Numbered from the stretch's first letter, positions 1 to 5,601 are shown. The stretch is DNA of 7,967 nt from Rickettsiales bacterium (GCA_031283565.1 JAITBM010000057.1:1-7967), one strand, 5' to 3'. Numbers and translations are program-made. Notes: generated by a model not told the origin, from the letters alone.

Positions 1-848
1 CCGTAGGCTGCCGATACCATGCCTGCGGTTGTGATTTTTCCGCATGAATCCGCCGTGATTTCAGCGCACTGCGCATGAACTGCCTGATACAGGGCCGTCG
101 ATTCCAATTCCGCAAGGTTCGCGCCCCCCACAAGATCTGTCGTGCCCCAGATTTCGGTCATGTTGCCCATCCGCTCCTCGCTGTCGCCGCCCCGGGCCGA
201 TAATACGTCCGATATGCCGGACAGGGCTTTCGCCGAAGCGGATGCGTCCTTTTTTATCGTGCTTTCCCCTTCGGTCGCGCTGTACATGGCTTTTACCTCG
301 TCCGGAGACTTGTCCACCGCATGCAGGTTGTTGTCCTCAAAATCCTTTATCATTCCGGTTGCTGCGGAAAAGTTCCGCTCCCGTCCCCGCATTTCCGACA
401 ATCGTGCCGAACAGGTGCAGCGCCGATACTGCTCGTTCCTGTTCGCGCAGAACTGGTCCATGCAGGCGAAATACGCATCCCGGCATGATCCGTAATCCGA
501 GCCAAGGGCCGTCGATTTTGACGGATCCTGATACGCTGCGCGGGTCGATATTTTTTTCGCCTGGGCCGGTTTGGCGGGCGCGGGCGCGATTTTTGGCGCC
601 GCCCGCTGGCTTTTCTGCGGCGCAGCTGCGGCGCGGACCGGCATGTCCTTTTGCGGTGCAGCCGCGGCGCGGACCTGCGTGCTCTTGCGCGGTGCAGCCG
701 CGGCGCGGACCGATACGCTCTTTTGCGGCGCGGCGGCGGCTCTGGCGGCCGACGGGCTCGGGGCGGCGGCCCGCTCGCGCGCATTGGGCCGGTCCGCGCC
801 CGCTGCGGGGGCGGCAAAAAGCATAACAAACACAAGCGCTAGCATCAT
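1..848 (-). CDS. Secreted Ala/Pro-rich, Cys-rich protein, 3' end beyond window
   Basis: An open frame of 282 codons runs from ATG at 848 leftwards and off the window edge with no stop, so the protein is incomplete at its C terminus. Residues 1-18 form a signal peptide (MMLALVFVMLFAAPAAGA). Residues 19-105 are a low-complexity Ala/Pro/Lys linker with three perfect-length 12-residue repeats around VRAAAAP. Residues 119-150 carry a cysteine cluster (C122, C129, C134, C144, C146), followed by a polar helical region and C261 and C269. The picture is an exported protein with a disordered, basic stalk and a disulfide-bonded domain, probably periplasmic or surface-located. I do not recognise the family. 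The next ATG is at 845, so the start could be one codon later; no strong Shine-Dalgarno is visible. Longer overlapping frames on both strands at 242-870 are GC-rich shadows. It diverges from the gene at 936. Confidence 0.8.
   Translation of the reverse strand, partial: MMLALVFVMLFAAPAAGADRPNARERAAAPSPSAARAAAAPQKSVSVRAAAAPRKSTQVRAAAAPQKDMPVRAAAAPQKSQRAAPKIAPAPAKPAQAKKISTRAAYQDPSKSTALGSDYGSCRDAYFACMDQFCANRNEQYRRCTCSARLSEMRGRERNFSAATGMIKDFEDNNLHAVDKSPDEVKAMYSATEGESTIKKDASASAKALSGISDVLSARGGDSEERMGNMTEIWGTTDLVGGANLAELESTALYQAVHAQCAEITADSCGKITTAGMVSAAY
618..725 (-). repeat. Three tandem 36-bp coding repeats
   Basis: Three exact-length 36-bp units lie at 618-653, 654-689 and 690-725 inside the minus-strand gene. 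Each encodes a 12-residue unit ending VRAAAAP, with variable residues between. A fourth partial unit follows towards lower coordinates. The repeats encode the Ala/Pro-rich linker after the signal peptide, and the repeat number could vary between strains. Confidence 0.8.
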
Positions 849-860
849 GATTATTTTCTA

Positions 861-889
861 ATTTTAGCACAAAGCGCAGTGAAATAAAA
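861..889 (-). promoter_or_regulatory. Possible promoter of the minus-strand secreted protein gene
   Basis: Read on the minus strand, TAAAAT at 866-861 resembles a -10 element. It lies 17 nt from TTTTAT at 889-884, which is a poor -35 match. The position fits the gene starting at 848. The assignment rests mainly on the -10 element, so it is weak. I could not place a convincing promoter for the divergent gene at 936 in the same interval. Confidence 0.3.
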
Positions 890-935
890 GACTATGCTTG
901 CGGGCTTTTTCATTTTGTGATAAAGTTTGTGGCGG

Positions 936-1691
936 ATGAAAATTTTTGCAGCATGTTTTTTCGCGTTGTTCTGCGCGCCCTGTCTGTCCGCGATGACTTC
1001 GGTCAGGTGGTGGCTTATGCCGACGGTATGCCAGTCTTCTTCTGCCAGTTGCTATGGCGGCATCAAGCCGAACGCGCCCGGATACGATACTGAGGAATGG
1101 GACAGCGGGGCCAATTGCAGGGGCAAGAAAATAATATGCTCTAACGCTGTCGTTGGCGGAACCTCTGCCGCTATGTCGAAATCAGAAATCTCCGATCCGG
1201 CAAAAGTCAGCGAAGATTTCGACTTGACTGCGCTTGACAATGGGGCCAACTGCTTCGGGCTGCGGCGCACGCGCAACAACGGAACCAGCGCCAAAGTCGG
1301 ATCCCAGTGGTGGAATGTCTGGTGCGACGGAGTGCTTGATTCTCCGGATGAGGATGTAGGCGGCGGCAAGATCATGCTCGGCGCATCTGAGCAGCCCACT
1401 TGCAGCTATCTGGCCGATCATGGGCGCATCGGCGTCCTGCGGGACGGCAAGTGCTATGGCAGCGAAGACAAATATATGCCGGACGAAAACCATCTCGAAT
1501 GTGATTCGGGCAATCTTCTGCCAAGCCGGATCGTGATTCTGAACGGCGCGGCGCCGCGCATGGGCGGCAGAACCGGCGAGCCGGCTTCCAAATACCCCGC
1601 AACCGACGAGGCTGTTGCCGCTTTGTTCGGCAGGATGGTTGCAAACGCCGCGGATCAGCAGAGGGTCCATGCCGGAGATGAAGCCGAATAA
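936..1691 (+). CDS. Exported Cys-rich protein of unknown family
   Basis: The frame encodes 251 residues from ATG at 936. A TTG at 927 in the same frame is possible, but ATG gives a compact signal peptide (MKIFAACFFALFCAPCLSA). The mature part has nine cysteines, many in Gly/Asn/Asp-rich loops. Two similar stretches, SGANCRGKKIICSNA and NGANCFGLRR, suggest an internal duplication, and there is a WWNVWCDG motif between them and the later cysteines. No catalytic motif is recognised. The C-terminal approximately 60 residues are Ala/Arg-rich and lack cysteine. It is likely a disulfide-bonded periplasmic or secreted protein. The upstream ribosome-binding site is weak. Its stop codon overlaps the strong Shine-Dalgarno of the next gene, so the two form an operon. 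Confidence 0.75.
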   Translation: MKIFAACFFALFCAPCLSAMTSVRWWLMPTVCQSSSASCYGGIKPNAPGYDTEEWDSGANCRGKKIICSNAVVGGTSAAMSKSEISDPAKVSEDFDLTALDNGANCFGLRRTRNNGTSAKVGSQWWNVWCDGVLDSPDEDVGGGKIMLGASEQPTCSYLADHGRIGVLRDGKCYGSEDKYMPDENHLECDSGNLLPSRIVILNGAAPRMGGRTGEPASKYPATDEAVAALFGRMVANAADQQRVHAGDEAE

Positions 1692-1696
1692 GGAGG
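1690..1696 (+). promoter_or_regulatory. Strong Shine-Dalgarno overlapping the previous stop
   Basis: AAGGAGG lies 5 nt before the ATG at 1702 and overlaps the TAA stop (1689-1691) of the preceding gene. It fixes the start of the small gene, for which the frame is open further upstream, and implies translational coupling. Confidence 0.8.
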
Positions 1697-1701
1697 TTGA
1701 C

Positions 1702-2004
1702 ATGAAATCAGTGATGGTATTTTTTACAGTGTTGTTGTTTTTTTGCGCGGCAAACGCTTTCAAGTTGCAATCGCAGCGTGATCTCGGTTCTGGCGAGGCG
1801 AAAAACCAAAACGTCGTAGTCAAATGCACCACGGCAGACGGAAAAGTTTCGAATCAGACATGCAGCTTTCGCCGGCTGGCCAAATGCGTCGGCGGCAAGT
1901 GCGTCGGCTGGCAGAAATGGAGCGAGCTCCGTAGTCCTGGAAAATCTTTTGATGAATGGCGGGACGCTGCCGTTGATTGCTGCGCAGCCAAGGGGCTTAG
2001 ATAG
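1702..2004 (+). CDS. Small exported six-cysteine protein
   Basis: A 100-residue protein. The start at 1702 is chosen because of the AAGGAGG just upstream; the same frame stays open to 1615 but would bury the signal peptide. Residues 1-19 are a signal peptide (MKSVMVFFTVLLFFCAANA). The mature 81 residues carry cysteines at 42, 54, 62, 67, 93 and 94, an even number compatible with three disulfides, in a basic, Lys/Arg-rich context with three Trp. The family is not recognised. It follows the Cys-rich gene at 936 with an 11-nt gap from stop to start, so both are probably co-expressed and exported together. It could be a small periplasmic partner, a secreted effector or a toxin-like peptide; the sequence does not decide. 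Confidence 0.75.
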   Translation: MKSVMVFFTVLLFFCAANAFKLQSQRDLGSGEAKNQNVVVKCTTADGKVSNQTCSFRRLAKCVGGKCVGWQKWSELRSPGKSFDEWRDAAVDCCAAKGLR

Positions 2005-2104
2005 GACGGATTTGCTTCCATCCGCCGCCGCCGCGTTAAAGCCTCGTTGCGTCGGCTGGTTTGCAATAATAACGGCGTCGGGCGGGCAGCAAAATGATAA
2101 AAAG

Positions 2105-2133
2105 TTTGCAAATCGGCTTTTTGCTGGTATAAT
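2105..2133 (+). promoter_or_regulatory. sigma70-type promoter of rpmE
   Basis: A perfect -10 TATAAT at 2128-2133 lies 17 nt after TTTGCA at 2105-2110 (four of six matches to the -35 consensus). Transcription would start near 2140, leaving only about 15 nt of leader before the rpmE ATG. This is too short for a structured L31 leader of the kind known in some other bacteria. Confidence 0.7.
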
Positions 2134-2154
2134 CGCCAAAAAAAGGGACTTACA

Positions 2155-2364
2155 ATGAAAAAGGGCATTCATCCTCAGTACAATGAGATTACCATCACCA
2201 AATCTGACGGCAGCAAGGTGAAAATGTTTTCAACATCTGACAAAGACATGACGCTTGCCGTCGATAATCTGAATCATCCGGCCTGGACTGGGCAGAGAAT
2301 CGCGCAGGACCGCGGGCAAAGAGCCGACGAATTCAAAAAGAAATTCTCCGGGTTCAAATTCTAG
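2155..2364 (+). CDS. rpmE: 50S ribosomal protein bL31
   Basis: The 69-residue product has the bL31 signature: MKKGIHPQYN at the N terminus, the central HPAWTG (41-46), a DRG-type turn, and the C-terminal FKKKFSGF. bL31 sits at the central protuberance of the 50S subunit and contributes to the bridge with the 30S head. There are no cysteines, so this is the zinc-free form. It is slightly shorter than the usual 70-80 residues, with a compressed loop before the HPAWTG. An AGGGA element precedes the ATG. The dedicated promoter just upstream and the 8-nt gap to the next gene indicate that it leads an operon with the inositol-monophosphatase-like gene. Confidence 0.95.
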   Translation: MKKGIHPQYNEITITKSDGSKVKMFSTSDKDMTLAVDNLNHPAWTGQRIAQDRGQRADEFKKKFSGFKF

Positions 2365-2372
2365 GCGTCAAA

Positions 2373-3020
2373 GTGGAAACAGACAAACTGATTCATGGTT
2401 CGGTCGAACTCAACGGCATGTTCGCGGCGCTCAGGCGCGTTGCGGGCGGGATCAGGCGCGATTTCGGAGAAATCGAAAACTTGCAGCAGACTCTGCCGTC
2501 AGCGCGCGGGTTTATGAAAAAGGCCGCCGAGCGGATAGAAGGGATGATTCTTTCTGACTTGTCTCTGGTTCGCCCGCGCGCGGGGCTGCTGACGCCGAAC
2601 GCTTCGCATGATGGGGACGGTCGCGACGAATTCGTGCTCGCGCTCTCCGGGGCGGAAAATTTCGTGCGCGGAATCGGTCATTTTGCAATAACTCTGGCGC
2701 TTCGCACGAACGGCGAGACCAAGATAGGGCTTGTTTATTCGCCGATAGACGACAAGCTGTATTATGCCGAGGCCGGAGCGTTTCTGTTCGCGCCGTTTCA
2801 TTCGCAGCGTCTTGCCGTGTCAAAGAATGCGGACATGTTCGGCCGCGGCACCGGATGCGTGGCGCTGGATCTGGCGTATGTCGCCGCTGGAAAATTCGAT
2901 CGCTTGGTGATTCCCGCGACGGATTATGCCGAACTATGCGCGGGGGAGTTTCTGGTGCTCCAAGCCGGCGGGGTCATCGAGCAGCGCGGCGCGGATCTTG
3001 TCGTATCGAACGGCATGTAG
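2373..3020 (+). CDS. Inositol-monophosphatase-family protein lacking the catalytic motifs (probable pseudoenzyme)
   Basis: The 215-residue product aligns along its whole length with the SuhB/inositol monophosphatase family: FGEIENLQ (31-38), NFVRGIGHFAITLAL (96-110), GLVYSPIDDKLYYAEAG (119-135), ALDLAYVAAGKFD (164-176) and LVLQAGG (194-200). Family members bind Mg2+ through a GEE motif and WIIDPLDGTTNF and cleave inositol phosphates. Here the latter motif reads EFVLALSGAENF (86-97), so both metal-binding aspartates are Leu89 and Ser92. The GEE region (around 71-78) has no acidic pair. Only Asp184, matching the WD of the C-terminal motif, survives. The fold seems kept and catalysis lost. The GTG start at 2373 lies 8 nt after rpmE with a weak AGG; ATG at 2415 is an alternative but would trim the N-terminal helix. 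It is probably co-transcribed with rpmE. A structural or RNA-linked role is possible, since SuhB of gamma-proteobacteria acts in rRNA antitermination, but nothing here proves it. Confidence 0.8.
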   Translation: METDKLIHGSVELNGMFAALRRVAGGIRRDFGEIENLQQTLPSARGFMKKAAERIEGMILSDLSLVRPRAGLLTPNASHDGDGRDEFVLALSGAENFVRGIGHFAITLALRTNGETKIGLVYSPIDDKLYYAEAGAFLFAPFHSQRLAVSKNADMFGRGTGCVALDLAYVAAGKFDRLVIPATDYAELCAGEFLVLQAGGVIEQRGADLVVSNGM

Positions 3021-3060
3021 TTTCGCTCCCGGGCAAAGCCGGTCGCGCGGAAATTTTTTT

Positions 3061-3137
3061 CGGGGCGTAGTTCAGCCTGGTAGAATGCTTGCATGGGGTG
3101 CAAGAGGCCGAAGGTTCAAATCCTTTCGCCCCGACCA
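3061..3137 (+). tRNA. tRNA-Pro (anticodon GGG)
   Basis: All cloverleaf parts can be drawn: acceptor CGGGGCG (3061-3067) pairs with CGCCCCG (3127-3133); D arm GTTC/GAAT around AGCCTGGTA; anticodon stem CTTGC/GCAAG (3088-3092/3100-3104) with loop ATGGGGT, giving anticodon GGG at 3095-3097; T arm around TTCAAAT. The discriminator A3134 and an encoded CCA (3135-3137) complete 77 nt. It reads CCC and CCU proline codons. It lies 40 nt after the stop of the preceding gene with no clear promoter of its own, so it may be cleaved from the rpmE operon transcript. Confidence 0.96.
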
Positions 3138-3201
3138 TATTATTATAGAAGATTTGCAAAAAATTATTCTGCAAGTCATAGCCCCTTGCCTTTCAACGGT
3201 T

Positions 3202-3245
3202 CGATAATTGCCGATTACAAAAAGGCTGTTTTTTAAGAATTATCG
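3202..3245 (+). terminator. Possible weak terminator after the tRNA
   Basis: CGATAATT (3202-3209) and AATTATCG (3238-3245) are perfect 8-bp inverted arms. Inside them GCC/GGC (3210-3212/3224-3226) is followed by TGTTTTTT. The inner hairpin with its T-run could end the rpmE-tRNA transcript, but its stem is only 3 bp. The AT-rich outer arms may be coincidental. Confidence 0.3.
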
Positions 3246-3284
3246 GACTAATTTCAGTATTTATAAGTCTTTCGGACCTCATTA

Positions 3285-3312
3285 TTGATTTTTGCTTCTT
3301 TTCTTATATACT
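3285..3312 (+). promoter_or_regulatory. Promoter of the P-loop gene
   Basis: TTGATT (3285-3290) and TATACT (3307-3312) are separated by 16 nt and sit just upstream of the Shine-Dalgarno and ATG at 3334. The surrounding DNA is AT-rich, so chance matches are more likely here than elsewhere in the window. Confidence 0.45.
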
Positions 3313-3333
3313 TTTAGAATAAAGGAAGTAACT

Positions 3334-3903
3334 ATGCTGATTTCAAAAAGCCTATTGATACTGGGGCATCCGCGTAGCGGCAAAACGACATTGGGCGATA
3401 TGATTTGCGACAAGTTCGGTTTTAGTTTTATATCGATCGATTCTCTTGTTTATGCTTTCAGGGAAATTTTGCCGGAATTGGAAATGCATCACGAGCCAGA
3501 GCGCAGTGAAATTATTTTTGCGCCGTTTTTATTCACGTATATGGATAGAATAAAACATGCATCCGTTTATCGAAATTTTGTCATAGATAGTTGTCATGTC
3601 AGACCGAAAATTGCTGAAAAAATGATGGATAAGGACAAATACAAGCTTGCTGTGCTGGGTTGCCCAAGCTTGGCACCGGAACAATATGTCGCAGCAATTA
3701 GAAAAAACGACAAGTCGTTTGATTGGACAGCAAAACAAGCTGATAATGAATTATTGAGCATGGCGAAACAATATATTAGCACCGCAAAACAAATGGAATC
3801 CGAATGTGCCGGACTTGGAATCAAATTCATAGACACATCTTTTGACCGCCAGATAAAATTAGAAAAGTTTGTGGAAAACTTGGAAGATTTTTTAACACGA
3901 TAA
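3334..3903 (+). CDS. Small P-loop NTPase, kinase-like
   Basis: A 189-residue protein. The start at 3334 is preceded by AAGGAAG at good spacing; the frame is open to 3292 but without a site there. Residues 7-18 read LLILGHPRSGKT, a strand plus Walker A loop (GxxxxGKT, 11-18). ISID (34-37) places an Asp where small-molecule kinases of the adenylate/shikimate kinase superfamily bind substrate or help Mg2+. NFVIDSCHVRP (81-91) looks like the Walker B strand. The C-terminal half is helical and charged, ending in a KFVENLEDFL helix. It is probably an ATP-dependent kinase or nucleotide-handling protein; substrate and family name cannot be given. It is AT-rich compared with the operon to its left and lies immediately after a tRNA gene, which suggests acquisition. 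No partner gene is on its strand. Confidence 0.75.
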   Translation: MLISKSLLILGHPRSGKTTLGDMICDKFGFSFISIDSLVYAFREILPELEMHHEPERSEIIFAPFLFTYMDRIKHASVYRNFVIDSCHVRPKIAEKMMDKDKYKLAVLGCPSLAPEQYVAAIRKNDKSFDWTAKQADNELLSMAKQYISTAKQMESECAGLGIKFIDTSFDRQIKLEKFVENLEDFLTR

Positions 3904-3989
3904 CTTTTGCTTGTAAACCCTGATTCGCTTTGATATTGTTATAAGATCAGTAAGATTATTGGCTCGATATTTGTGATTTATAACGATTG

Positions 3990-4023
3990 GGCTAAATATC
4001 CGAATTGCGCATCCGCTTTAGCC
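3990..4023. other. Inverted repeat in an AT-rich gene-poor stretch
   Basis: GGCTAAA (3990-3996) and TTTAGCC (4017-4023) form 7-bp arms around a 20-nt loop. It lies between the P-loop gene stop and the coding-like tail at 4078. No T-run follows in either direction, so it is not a convincing terminator. Apart from it I see nothing in 3904-4077. Confidence 0.25.
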
Positions 4024-4077
4024 GGAAATTGATGAAATCTAGCAGTTCCAAAATCATAAAAAGCATGTCCCGCTAGC

Positions 4078-4200
4078 TTACAATATCCCGACCTCGCCCG
4101 CGCCGATAGAAAAGCCCGCGGCTATTTTGCCTATTTGATCCGGCAGGTCGGAGCAAGCGCCCCGCGCTTGTTTATCTCGCGATGCAAAGCGGGGCGACAT
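4078..4200 (-). pseudogene. Coding-like C-terminal fragment at the left edge of module copy A
   Basis: On the minus strand a 40-codon frame from ATG at 4200 to TAA at 4078-4080 overlaps the end of the minus-strand gene at 4172 in another frame. Beyond the repeat boundary at about 4164 it reads GACSDLPDQIGKIAAGF and then a Gly-rich end, with codon choice like the GC-rich genes of this window. It may be the tail of a gene whose front was replaced by the repeated module. It may also be chance; it is too short to identify. Confidence 0.3.
4154..4170. other. Perfect 7-bp hairpin at the repeat boundary
   Basis: CAAGCGC (4154-4160), a CCC loop, and GCGCTTG (4164-4170) form a perfect stem. The right arm is exactly where similarity to the second module copy begins. 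It lies just downstream of the minus-strand gene stop and could act as a 3' stem, but no T-run follows on that strand. Confidence 0.4.
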
Positions 4201-4633
4201 TTTTAATCAAGCGGCAAAGCCCATCATGATGGCAAAAATCATGCAATATTGAAACATCCTTGGCTCTGATGCTTTCATCCACAAGACACTCAACCTTTGT
4301 AGCGGCATTGCAACCAAGCTCGCCGACAGAGTCAACTGACCGGGCCTTTGAATTGCTGCAATTCCCGCACGGCTTGTCATCAAGAAAAATCTTATACGAC
4401 ACACAGGTGTGAAAATTAACATCATCTGACAAAGCGTTTGATTCCACAGTGTCTCTCTTTATGCAGCTGTAAAAGGGCACGGCGATAAACATACTTTTCG
4501 TGTAGCTGCCAAAACCGGAATCGCGGAACGCGCATATTAAGTCAGGTTCTTGTACCGTCGGTTTCAGCATCAGGTTACAGATCGTATTATCTTCGGTGAT
4601 GTTGAAGAGTTTAAGATGTTGTGTGTGTGCCAT
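4172..4633 (-). CDS. Small Cys-containing protein of unknown family, copy A
   Basis: The 153-residue product starts at ATG 4633 with AAAGGAA just upstream; an in-frame ATG at 4660 is less likely because the paralogue at 5567 starts at the equivalent of 4633. There is no signal peptide, so it is probably cytoplasmic. Cysteines are numerous (for example C77, C89, C92, C108, C116, C134, C140, C150), including a CGNC (CxxC) motif at 89-92 inside the best conserved block, VSYKIFLDDKPC. The second conserved block is LMLKPTVQEPDLI (21-33). CxxC could bind metal or be redox active; no family is recognised. It is divergent from the fibre-like relic at 4798 and shares its intergenic region. Compared with copy B, all indels are multiples of three (13, 3 and 2 residues), which indicates selection on the protein. 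Confidence 0.7.
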   Translation of the reverse strand: MAHTQHLKLFNITEDNTICNLMLKPTVQEPDLICAFRDSGFGSYTKSMFIAVPFYSCIKRDTVESNALSDDVNFHTCVSYKIFLDDKPCGNCSNSKARSVDSVGELGCNAATKVECLVDESIRAKDVSILHDFCHHDGLCRLIKNVAPLCIAR

Positions 4634-4668
4634 ATATTGTTTCCTTTGATTATTTGACATTAGAAATA

Positions 4669-4696
4669 ATTATGGCTAAAAAAAACGCAAAAGCAA
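4669..4696 (-). promoter_or_regulatory. Promoter of Cys-protein copy A
   Basis: On the minus strand TTGCTT (4696-4691) and CATAAT (4674-4669) are 16 nt apart. The same arrangement at the same distance from the gene is found in copy B. This places the transcription start about 30 nt before the ATG. A TATAAT read on the minus strand (4728-4723), also present in copy B, is a second candidate without a good -35. Confidence 0.5.
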
Positions 4697-4797
4697 ATGT
4701 ATTTTCATCAGCTGTTTATGAAATTATAAGCGCGTTATTCATATACTGCGATTCTTGCCAGCCGTCTGGCATATCATTAATTTGATGATATCAGAAA

Positions 4798-4955
4798 TGA
4801 AAATTCTTTGTCAATTTTTTGTGGTCCTGCTATTTGCAGCGCCGCTGCACGCCGCGCCGACCATTGCTAGGGGTATGTTGATTCGGGTCTGTTCACGCGG
4901 CTTCCATTGTCCGGCGGGCGACGGATTCGCGATCGGCCGGCCGCCCTCCGCTTAA
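4798..4955 (+). pseudogene. Truncated, frameshifted relic of the fibre-like gene
   Basis: The first 24 codons (MKILCQFFVVLLFAAPLHAA then PTIA) match the signal peptide and start of the intact gene at 5723. A 4-nt loss just after ACCATTGC shifts the frame. DNA similarity continues to TGTCCGGCGGG and then jumps to the copy of GCGACGGATTCGCG that lies about 100 bp further along in the intact gene, so an internal piece is missing. The shifted frame ends at a stop by 4955, and the remaining roughly 450 codons are absent. The relic might still direct export of a peptide of about 50 residues, but nothing suggests function. Confidence 0.7.
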
Positions 4956-5122
4956 ACATATACGCGCACCCGATACCCGGATAAGGTAAGATTCGGTAGC
5001 GTTCCGCTGTCAAAGCCGTTGGCTGCCAGGTAGTGATATATGCTTACATCGAAATTGCATTCGCCGCAGGGCAGAGCGCCTGGCACGTATCCGTTTGACA
5101 GCGGCGACAGGCATCCGGCCAT
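4952..5122 (-). pseudogene. 56-codon coding-like frame at the left edge of module copy B
   Basis: A minus-strand frame runs from ATG at 5122 to TAA at 4952-4954 and stays open upstream of the ATG into the end of the minus-strand gene at 5148, in a different frame. The product contains GALPCGECNFDVSIYHYLAA and ends NLTLSGYRVRVYV, with a CxxC. Composition is protein-like and unlike the shadows. No Shine-Dalgarno precedes the ATG. It is either a small gene or, more likely, the tail of a gene cut by the module duplication. It shares no sequence with the tail at 4078 beyond the common boundary. It occupies most of the space between the relic at 4798 and the next gene. Confidence 0.35.
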
Positions 5123-5147
5123 AAACTTGTTCGCATATTGCGCTTGT

Positions 5148-5567
5148 TTATCTCGCGATGCAAAGCGGGGCGATATTTTTAATCAAACGGCAAAGTCTCT
5201 TGTGCCGGCAAAAATCATGCAATATTGAAACATTTTCAGCCATGATGCTTTCATGCACAAGAAATTCGACCTTTTTCGCGGCATCGCAGCTAAATGCGCC
5301 AACTGATTGAGCCTTCGAATGGCTGCAACCCTTGCACGGCTTGTCATCAAGAAAAATCTTGTACGACACATAAGCGTGAAAATTAAAATTATCTGACAAA
5401 GTGTTTGGTTCCACAATGTCTTTTTTCATGCAGCTGCAAAAACCTGAATTGCGGAAAGCTTTTATTAATTCTGGCTCTTGAACCATTGGTTTCAGCATCA
5501 GATTAAAGATCGTATCATTTTTAATGCCGGTATTGTTGAATAGCTTAAAGCGTTGTATGATTGCCAT
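5148..5567 (-). CDS. Small Cys-containing protein of unknown family, copy B
   Basis: The 139-residue paralogue of the gene at 4172-4633. The ATG at 5567 has AAGGAAA at correct distance. Conserved stretches are LMLKPMVQEPELI (23-35), VSYKIFLDDKPCKGC (67-81) with the CxxC kept, and VSILHDFC to LCRLIKNIAPLCIAR at the C terminus. It lacks a 13-residue segment around position 45 and a 3-residue one near 90 that are present in copy A, and has 2 extra residues near 13. There is no signal peptide. It is transcribed away from the fibre-like gene at 5723, with about 155 bp between the two starts. Function is unknown; a regulatory, metal-binding or partner role for the divergent exported protein is conceivable but not shown. 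Confidence 0.72.
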   Translation of the reverse strand: MAIIQRFKLFNNTGIKNDTIFNLMLKPMVQEPELIKAFRNSGFCSCMKKDIVEPNTLSDNFNFHAYVSYKIFLDDKPCKGCSHSKAQSVGAFSCDAAKKVEFLVHESIMAENVSILHDFCRHKRLCRLIKNIAPLCIAR

Positions 5568-5601
5568 GAATTGTTTCCTTGATTATTTGACATTAAAAAT
5601 A

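Larger units (their letters stand above)
4164..4920. repeat. Divergent-module duplicate, copy A
   Basis: From GCGCTTGTTTATCTCGCG at 4164 to TGTCCGGCGGG near 4920 this segment is similar to 5140-5861, though diverged with many substitutions and indels. It covers the minus-strand gene, the shared intergenic promoter region, and the start of the plus-strand fibre-like gene. The two copies are direct repeats 976 bp apart at their left ends. Copy A is broken inside the fibre-like gene. Confidence 0.85.

Noticed and set aside
337..870. Long closed minus-strand frames at 337-870 and 350-835, and plus-strand frames at 142-495 and 242-826
   Set aside because: They overlap the open frame from 848 to the window edge, which has a signal peptide, a regular repeat and cysteine spacing. 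The others are Arg/Pro/Ala-rich shadows of GC-rich DNA.
1182..1832. 216-codon minus-strand frame
   Set aside because: It lies opposite two genes with signal peptides and a strong Shine-Dalgarno, and shows no start signal or recognisable motif.
2007..2024. CGGAT/ATCCG hairpin after the six-cysteine gene
   Set aside because: A 5-bp stem with no T-run; not a credible terminator.
1949..2158. 69-codon plus-strand frame between the Cys gene and rpmE
   Set aside because: It overlaps the end of the Cys gene, runs through the rpmE promoter, and has no Shine-Dalgarno.
2974..3174. Minus-strand frame containing GAKGFEPSASCTPCKHSTRL
   Set aside because: It is the well-known false protein produced by reading a tRNA gene on the opposite strand; it overlaps tRNA-Pro.
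3154..3174. TTGCA/TGCAA hairpin just after the tRNA
   Set aside because: Only 5 bp in AT-rich DNA, without a T-run; too weak to call a terminator.
4654..4682. TTGACA-17-TAAAAA as a plus-strand promoter of the fibre relic
   Set aside because: The -35 is perfect, but in copy B the matching -10 position is ATCAAA. The pattern is not conserved and probably reflects the minus-strand gene's leader.
5040..5228. 62-codon plus-strand frame
   Set aside because: It crosses the module boundary and lies opposite the conserved Cys-protein gene and the tail at 4952; no start signal.
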